64,000 bases of DNA from Xiphophorus maculatus. Its lineage: Eukaryota > Chordata > Actinopteri > Cyprinodontiformes > Poeciliidae. Shown here piece after piece: positions 21,601 to 64,000 of the stretch. Made by a program: the position numbers and the translations under genes. The stretch covers positions 28,840,008 to 28,904,007 of the forward strand of contig NC_036464.1 in the NCBI RefSeq assembly GCF_002775205.1. The letters are read 5' to 3'. The notes under the pieces are model-generated. The model was not told the DNA's origin. It made no database searches and was given only the letters and a program-made list of their open reading frames with translations. The stretch's first letter is position 1; every line of letters starts with the position of its first letter.

Positions 21601-23484
21601 TGATGTGGAGGGGGCCCTGGCCCCTGAGGCGAGTACGGCCTTGGTCCCAGATGCAGGTTGGTCCCTTGGCCCTGATGTGGAGGGGGCCCTGGCCCCTGAG
21701 GCGAGTACGGCCTTGGTCCCAGATGCAGGTTGGTCCCTTGGCCCTGATGTGGAGGGGGCCCTGGCCCCTGAGGCGAGTACGGCCTTGGTCCCAGACACAG
21801 GTTGGTCCCTTGGCCCTGATGTGGAGGGGGCCCTGGCCCCTGAGGCGAGTACGGCCTTGGTCCCAGACGCAGGTTGGTCCCTTGGCCCTGAGGTTGTGGG
21901 GGCCCCGGCTGCATGGCTAGAAGCTGCTGGAGAGGTGGAGGTGGCGATGTTCTCCGCCTGCTGCCTGATCGTCTGGAGGCGAGACCTGAGCGCTGTGATG
22001 TCATCCTTACAGAAAGCCTGGTGGACAGGGTGAGGTCAGGTCAAGGTCATATACTTCATCCCTGAATTATTCACACCCCTGTCTGTGATCAACATGCTCA
22101 CATTAACAAGCATGTTGTTAATGAATCATCAAAACAAGCAGAAAGCTGATCAGCAAGAAATATTTGGACAAACTTCATAGTTTTGTTTCCTTCTTTATGT
22201 ACAATAATGATAATAATAATATTGCGGGGTAATGCTGGTGAAAGCGTCAGGAGTTCATCCTGCGAATCGGCGGGTTGCTGCCTCGATCCCCCCTCCACCC
22301 TCCTCTGTCATCGTGTCCTTGGATAAAACACTTCAGTCACTGCTGGGGGCCAGAGGGGCCGGTGGCACTCATAGAAGCAAGGCTGCTGTTAGACTGCCTC
22401 AGGACAGCTGTGGCTACTATCCAGTAGCTTGCCACCATGCGTGAGTGTGTGTGTGAAGCGCTCTGGACTTAATAAAGCGCTATACAATTACAAAACCATT
22501 AACCATTATAACATCAAGCTTTTAGTATATTGTAGAAACAAACCAGGGCTATAATTTATAAATAATCTAACGTGGAACAAAAACAGTCACTAATTTCTCC
22601 CTTGGATCCGTTTCATTTTTGTCTTCTCAATTTTTCTTCAACAAAGTTAATGTGTTGTGATTCTAATGTTATTAGAATCAATGCTGTTTCAGCTTCAGTC
22701 ACACTGAGACAGGATCCCAGTGGATCTTCTAGATCACAGCTCTGAAACCTGCAGCTCTGGTCTGGATCCCTGAAGACGTTGAAACATGAAATATTGACCT
22801 GTTATTACTGGTTCTAGAAGCCTCTGCTCTGGAGCATTATTAATATTTCTCCCGCTTATTTGAAGGCAAATTAAAAAGCTGAAAGCAGAATGAACTGTGA
22901 GAACTTTGACTGACTGCAGGGACTGATCAGGTTGATTTGGATTGAAAAAAAACATTATTAATTTGAATAAGATTTAAATGTTCTGCAATCACACCCAGAA
23001 TGAATGGAGAACCGGTGTGTTCTCTCCCTTTCCCCCTCACCTGTGTTGTGTCCTCGGGCAGGACGAGCTTCTTCCTGGCTGTCCCCCTTGTTGTTTTCTC
23101 AGTCGTGTTCGCCTCAGCCTCTCTGGCCCTTCCGGCTTGCCGTCTCCTTTTGACCGAGGAGTGCTCGGCCGCGGCTGAGAACACTGCGGCTCCGAGGTCG
23201 AACTCTGCCTCGGCCGAGCTCCTTTTGGGAGTCCGGGGACTGGCCGGGTCCGTGTCCGGTCTGCTGGAGGCGGACTGCCGGTCATTACTCAGCCCCGCCG
23301 CCTCGTCTACAACCCGGACAAACTCCTCACGGACCGGGGAGCAGCAGAGAGCGGACTCTTTGTTTCCCTGGTGGAAGCCGCTGGCCGAGGAGCCTCTCAC
23401 CCTTCCTTTGCGCCGATGTCCCGGGGCCCTCGCTGCTCCGCTCTTCCGCTGACAGAAGAACTCGGTGACCTGAGCCTGAGACAT
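18669..23484 (-). CDS. cdt1: DNA replication licensing factor Cdt1
   Basis: Nine minus-strand exons: 23484-23041, 22017-21335, 21246-21049, 20389-20244, 19866-19766, 19682-19494, 19409-19251, 19170-18969, 18832-18669 (TGA). Total 2286 nt and 761 aa, longer than human CDT1 (546 aa). Cdt1 loads MCM2-7 onto ORC/Cdc6-bound origins in G1; geminin and CRL4-Cdt2 proteolysis block it afterwards (family knowledge). The N-terminus [14 protein letters not shown] is a PIP box/degron. ARKKLVL near residues 137-143 matches the cyclin-binding Cy region. Exon 2 carries [12 protein letters not shown] and [17 protein letters not shown] around a 24-residue tandem repeat (about 190-321). The geminin-binding winged helix spans about 377-490 ([39 protein letters not shown]). 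[13 protein letters not shown] lies in exon 6. The C-terminal MCM-binding winged helix spans about 641-745 ([45 protein letters not shown]). The repeat array is the only abnormality. Confidence 0.96.
19950..20175 (+). repeat. Dispersed repeat family A, copy 3 (partial)
   Basis: TTAAAGGGACAGTGTTATGA through CTCTTTAAAACTCCTGCTC and CATCACAACATGGCTCCTC, in cdt1 intron 4. Same orientation as copy 1. Confidence 0.6.
20390..21048. other. cdt1 intron 3
   Basis: AT-rich, with scattered T and A runs. I see no gene, named repeat or structural element here. Confidence 0.4.
21480..21895 (-). repeat. cdt1: 72-bp tandem repeat in cdt1 exon 2
   Basis: Five full units start at 21499, 21571, 21643, 21715 and 21787, with a partial unit from 21859. 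Each is 72 bp, so the frame is kept. Each encodes 24 residues containing [20 protein letters not shown] then RDQP. Units differ by only a few bases, for example one SGP to SRP change. The array is proline-, alanine- and glycine-rich and likely disordered. Confidence 0.97.
22218..22500 (+). mobile_element. tRNA-headed SINE, copy 1
   Basis: The 5' part looks tRNA-like, with a B-box-like GCCTCGATCCC. This is followed by TGTCCTTGGATAAAACACTT and GGACAGCTGTGGCTAC, and it ends in AAGCGCTATACAATTACA. A relative lies at 61575-61835. It is in cdt1 intron 1. Confidence 0.65.
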
Positions 23485-23556
23485 GTTGCTGTCGCCGCTG
23501 CAGAACCAGAACCCGCAAACAGCACCGCGCCGTGTATTATAGGCTGCGAGTGGAAT

Positions 23557-23568
23557 TTTCGCGCGAAA
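23557..23568. promoter_or_regulatory. cdt1: Palindromic E2F site upstream of cdt1
   Basis: TTTCGCGCGAAA, a perfect double E2F half-site (TTTCGCGC on both strands), 73 bp before the cdt1 start codon. CDT1 is a known E2F target in mammals, so G1/S control fits. Confidence 0.75.
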
Positions 23569-23605
23569 TCAGTAAAAGCCACGCCCCCATTCCTGCCCGC
23601 CTCTT

Positions 23606-23617
23606 GACGCATGCGCA
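23606..23617. promoter_or_regulatory. cdt1: NRF1-like site upstream of cdt1
   Basis: GACGCATGCGCA closely resembles the NRF1 palindrome (GCGCATGCGC). It lies about 50 bp beyond the E2F site and is typical of TATA-less housekeeping promoters. Confidence 0.45.
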
Positions 23618-23760
23618 CACTGTGCTACTTTACACTTGGAACATATGAGCGTCAGTGTGGAAGTGACACGATACACAAAAATGAATAACTAAACCAGTTG
23701 GAATGTCATCAAATTCAAATTCACTTCCAATTCAAAAATGCTTTATTGATCACAAAAAGA

Positions 23761-23887
23761 AATTTTACGGAAGAGGATTAGGGCCACCGAAAAAAAGAGA
23801 AAAGAATTCTGACTTTAAAGTCAAAATTCTGAGTCAAAATTCTTTTTTTTGTTTGTTTCGGTGGCCCTAATCCTCTTCCGTAAAATT
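23761..23887. mobile_element. Short palindromic MITE with 32-bp perfect arms
   Basis: The 23761-23792 arm, which includes ACGGAAGAGGATTAGGGCCA, is exactly reverse-complemented at 23856-23887. The middle is itself near-palindromic (GAATTCTGACTTTAAAGTC). There is no coding content. The preceding CTTTATTGATCACAAAAAG resembles the CTTTATTGATCCCCAAAG piece at 55901-55918. Confidence 0.8.
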
Positions 23888-25416
23888 AAATGCTGCTGTA
23901 ACTCATTAATTAATTAATTCAAATTATAAGAGTTATTGTAAATAGTGAAAGTCATTGTAGAATTTTATAGAGCTTTTTTTATAGAGCTCTCTATGTGGCT
24001 GGCAAAGAGCAGTCCAATCAGTTACTTCAAAACAGCTGTTGGGTTTCTTCTGCTTCCTGTGACCACTTTCTTTTAACATGGTATTTATATCCAGAGCAGA
24101 GAAATACAAGATTGTGATCTGATTTTCCTAGAGGAGGTCTTGGTTTGGAGACATATGAATTTGTGACATCAGCATAAAACAAAAATCCAATGTCAAACTA
24201 GTGAGACATCAGCAGTGTTGAAGAGGGTGAGGCATGATTAAAATCACCAGATATCGCCACAAAGGCTTTTGGGGTGATGTGTCTGTGTGTTGATTTTAGT
24301 TTTGTGTTTTTGGACAATTAGCTGGGCATACTGTACTGTTTGATAACTAGGATCAATTGGGATGCACGTGCAACTGAAACGAAATGATTTTTGTAAAGTG
24401 CCTGGTGACGACATTTGTTGCGAATTGGTGCTGTAGAGACAAACTGAACAGAATTCATTTGCATATGGTTTTTGTTACCAATCCACAGCAGAACAACACA
24501 AGCCCACAGCCTCCTGGGGGAAACGCTCCCTGTACATCTGACGGGGAAACGGTGCGAAGCAACGAATGAATCCGTTTCTCCTCTCGTGTCTCGCCACTTT
24601 CATTCCATCTGAAATGCTATAAGAAACGGCTACGTTCGGTTCCCGTTAACAGAATGCAGCTATTCCAGCAAGTGTTCTTGTAATATTTGGGAAATTGTTC
24701 ACAAATAAAAATATGAATACGTGTATTCTGTTTGACAGGGAGGCTATTTCTACCGAACTCTGGGGATAAATATGCAACGTGGCAGAGCAGGTACAGCAGC
24801 ATGTGTAGAGCTTTCTTTATGAAATACCTGGACCATGAACCCAGTGTTTGAATGGCAGCTGTCGATGCCGACGTTTTTGTTGAAGGGAGCTGAGAGAAAG
24901 AGAGGCGCTTTCATCAACACTGATTGCTTCAAGCAATGAAATGGAGATGAAAGCTTGAATGAGTCGTCATCGTGGTCAACAACAGCAGAAGCCGTCTCCA
25001 TCTAGAGCAGGCTGAGTGCTCAATCAGTGTGGATGGCCTGTTAATCAGACCTGCTAACAACATCATGCCTGATGAAAGATTATTCAGGTCCACATTGTTA
25101 CATTGTCCTGCAGAGCCAAAACCAACCGACGTAGTTGTGAATGGTGCATTGTTAGATTCTAAATAGCCTTATTATCTTAAAGAAAAGCTTAGTTATCTTT
25201 TCTGTTTGACTCTGCTTCAGCAGTTTAGTATCGTCATATCATAGGTCAGCATCAGTTACACGCAGAGCAGAAAACACCGAGGACATGAGGGGGAGCTCAC
25301 AGGGGGACTGTCCCCGTTCAGAACAGGTCAGTGGGCTCCGAGTCCTCGACTTCTGCTCCCAGATGGTTCTCCTGATAAATGCGGCGGTTTGGAAAAGACG
25401 GTAGATTTTGATGTTT

Positions 25417-25446
25417 TTCACGTGTTCTTAATTATGAACACGTGAA
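25417..25446. repeat. 11-bp hairpin with CACGTG in each arm
   Basis: TTCACGTGTTC and GAACACGTGAA flank an 8-nt AT loop. Each arm has an E-box core. It may be chance or regulatory. Confidence 0.7.
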
Positions 25447-25799
25447 GAACCCTACACTGACCCGCTGTGTCCTCATCATCAAAGCTGGCTCAGAGTGATG
25501 AAGAAGAGAGACAGAGAGAGTCGGATAGAGAGACACAGTGTGTGCCTGACTGTTTTATTAAAATTTTTATTTAATTACTATAACATTGTGTAATATTTCA
25601 CTGAGATGGTTTTTACAACTGGAAAAACTGATTTCCGAGAAGACGAACGATTGAAGATCCTGAAGCCGAACTTGTGAACAGCATCCGACCCAAATGGAGG
25701 TGCTGGTGAAATATTGTAGAGACGCTTTCTGGCACCTGACCTTTGTACAGTTGAAACTCGTCTGCTTTAACAGAACTGATTTCTAATAGATGAATTGAT

Positions 25800-25922
25800 C
25801 TGTAAACATCTGGTGACGACAGGCAAGAGGCGGGGTCAAACTGGACAGGTCACCAGTCCATCACAGGGCAACACAGAGACAGACAGGACTAACAACCATG
25901 CACACACACACCCACACCTCTA

Positions 25923-25953
<31 letters not shown>

Positions 25954-26125
25954 CAACAGCGCATTCTGCGCCTCGGAGGGAGGAAGAGGACCTAAGGAGG
26001 ATTTAGAGAGATCAACCAACCTGACAGTCATGTTTTTGGGCTGTGGGAGGATCCAGGGAAAACCCCGGCATGCACAGGGAGAACATGCAAACTCCATGCG
26101 GGATTCGAACCCACAACCTTCTTGA
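25800..26125 (+). mobile_element. L2/Rex-like LINE 3' fragment, second copy
   Basis: Shares ACAGGTCACCAGTCCATCAC, the CA-rich section and GTTTTTGGGCTGTGGGAGGA with 8085-8345. It extends to GGGATTCGAACCCACAACC. An internal C run and CA run lie at 25924-25952. Confidence 0.6.
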
Positions 26126-26593
26126 CCACGTCAGTAGATATTGTATTTGAATCTTTCTGTCATTGTATTCCCAACTCGCTCACATACCCTCTCTGTCCAT
26201 ATGGGGGCGCTGTAAACACACATAACGTGGCTTTTTGACTTCAGGTGTGGCAGACACGTTGTGCCATCAGGACAGATGTTTTAGCGCCAAACAATAAAGT
26301 GGCGCAGCGCAGTGAACAACCCCCCCCCCTTCCCGCATGCCTCCGTCCCCCGCACACACACGCACACACACACCTCCAGATGTTACTAACTGACAGACTG
26401 GCTGAGTGTGTGACTGCTTGGTTAAAACAGGGAGGTGACCATCAGCGGCGGCAGCGGCAGCTCAGTGGAGAATAGCTCCTCTATGAACGCCCCTCAGCTC
26501 AGACTCTGTTCTGTGAATCACATTTTCCACTTTGAGCAGAGCTCCTCCAGCGCGGGCCGCGCTCTCAAACTTTTCTTCCTCCCTCCAAGGCGC

Positions 26594-26692
26594 AAAAAAA
26601 AAAAAAAAAAAAAAAAAGAAGCAGCGGATGCGCTGTTGGCACATGGTTTGCGGCTGAAAACGCCCCGAAAAAAAAAAAAAAAAAAAAAAAAA
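26594..26692. repeat. Two long poly(A) tracts in the piezo1 upstream/leader region
   Basis: Runs of about 24 A (26594-26617) and 25 A (26668-26692), 50 bp apart and within 280 bp of the piezo1 start codon. Confidence 0.9.
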
Positions 26693-26873
26693 GATCAGGA
26701 AAGGCGAAGGATCGGCGGACCTTTTACTGAACAATGCTGGAGCTCTTCTCGGTTTCGTGTCTGATGGGACGTTTGGACCAGCAGCCCTGCTGAAGCCGTC
26801 GGTCCAAATGGAGACAATAGGACGGGTTGTGCCCCACTCTGAGCGCTGATCTCAGACACAGACACACACAGAC

Positions 26874-63636
<36,763 letters not shown>

Positions 63637-64000
63637 GTAACGACGGTTCTAGAAACACACAAACAAACCCCGCACACCGGGTGCTGTTGCATCATGTGAA
63701 CTTTGACCCCCGGCTTTAAACTTTGTGCATTCATGCTGAGCCCAAATTTGAACAAAATCCTGTTTTGTAATCACAACAGCAATTGATGTAAGTTGGCCTT
63801 ATAAGAAATGGACCAACATCATCATCATCATCTTAAGGACTAGTGAGATCACTGATGTTGTGATTAAACCAGACAAAGTTTCTAAAGGAGCAACAAAACC
63901 TACAGAGACACTGATGTTTGCCAGCGCCTATTTGTGTTTCTATGCCTCCTCACTGCAAAAACACAAAATCTTACAAAGAAATTTTGGTCTAGTTTCTATG
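63637..64000. other. Start of piezo1 intron 13 (window edge)
   Basis: After the AAAG|GTAACG donor no acceptor-plus-exon matching the next Piezo1 segment is convincing before the window ends. Confidence 0.45.

Larger units (their letters stand above)
23485..26873. other. Divergent cdt1 / piezo1 intergenic region
   Basis: No further gene found. It contains the cdt1 promoter sites (23557-23617), a palindromic MITE (23761-23887), a small CACGTG-containing hairpin (25417-25446), an L2-like fragment (25800-26125), and the piezo1 upstream/leader region with a C run (25924-25938) and two poly(A) tracts (26594-26617, 26668-26692). Confidence 0.55.

Noticed and set aside
21278-22033. Long open frames on the plus strand and in a second minus frame across the cdt1 repeat array (up to 251 codons)
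   Set aside because: They exist because a 72-bp GC-rich unit without stops repeats in phase. The minus frame with Cdt1 motifs and correct splice sites is the real one.
22218-22300. Possible tRNA genes at the SINE heads (also 61575-61640)
   Set aside because: Only B-box-like motifs are left and no full cloverleaf is evident; the rest matches a SINE layout.
63890-64000. Possible next piezo1 exon after CCTACAG near 63899
   Set aside because: The following codons do not resemble the Piezo1 sequence expected after EVTTK and no donor is clear before the edge.

Overview
The window is vertebrate nuclear DNA, almost certainly from a teleost fish. Genes are split into short exons with GT-AG introns, the protein sequences are vertebrate-type, and introns are full of fish-style repeats: Tc1-like remnants, hAT-type MITEs, a tRNA-headed SINE, L2/Rex-like LINE debris and long dinucleotide tracts. 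The species cannot be fixed from sequence alone; the repeat mix suggests a percomorph (inference).

Five protein-coding genes are supported. In order they are: the 3' part of a spata2-like gene (+, 303-5092, continuing off the left edge); tk2, deoxynucleoside/thymidine kinase (-, 9338-6641, nine exons, 228 aa); aprt, adenine phosphoribosyltransferase (+, 10671-15027, five exons, 181 aa); cdt1, the replication licensing factor (-, 23484-18669, nine exons, 761 aa); and the 5' part of piezo1, the mechanosensitive channel (+, from 26874, thirteen exons giving the first 566 residues, continuing off the right edge). All exon joins listed keep the reading frame.

Layout: spata2-like and tk2 converge (5.1-6.6 kb). 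tk2 and aprt diverge from a 1.3 kb shared upstream region. aprt and cdt1 converge over 3.6 kb that holds LINE and hAT remnants. cdt1 and piezo1 diverge from a 3.4 kb region with a perfect E2F palindrome close to cdt1. The first piezo1 intron is 19.2 kb and carries most of the window's repeats. The aprt-cdt1-piezo1 block has the same order and relative orientation as human 16q24.3.

The genes do not form one pathway. aprt and tk2 both serve nucleotide salvage, and cdt1 licenses DNA replication. spata2-like proteins belong to LUBAC/CYLD signalling and piezo1 is a membrane channel. I found no previously undescribed system. The most notable points are a 72-bp in-frame tandem expansion inside cdt1, a variant PIP degron, nested transposon insertions with perfect target duplications, and a palindrome cluster with an 85-bp duplication around a piezo1 exon.
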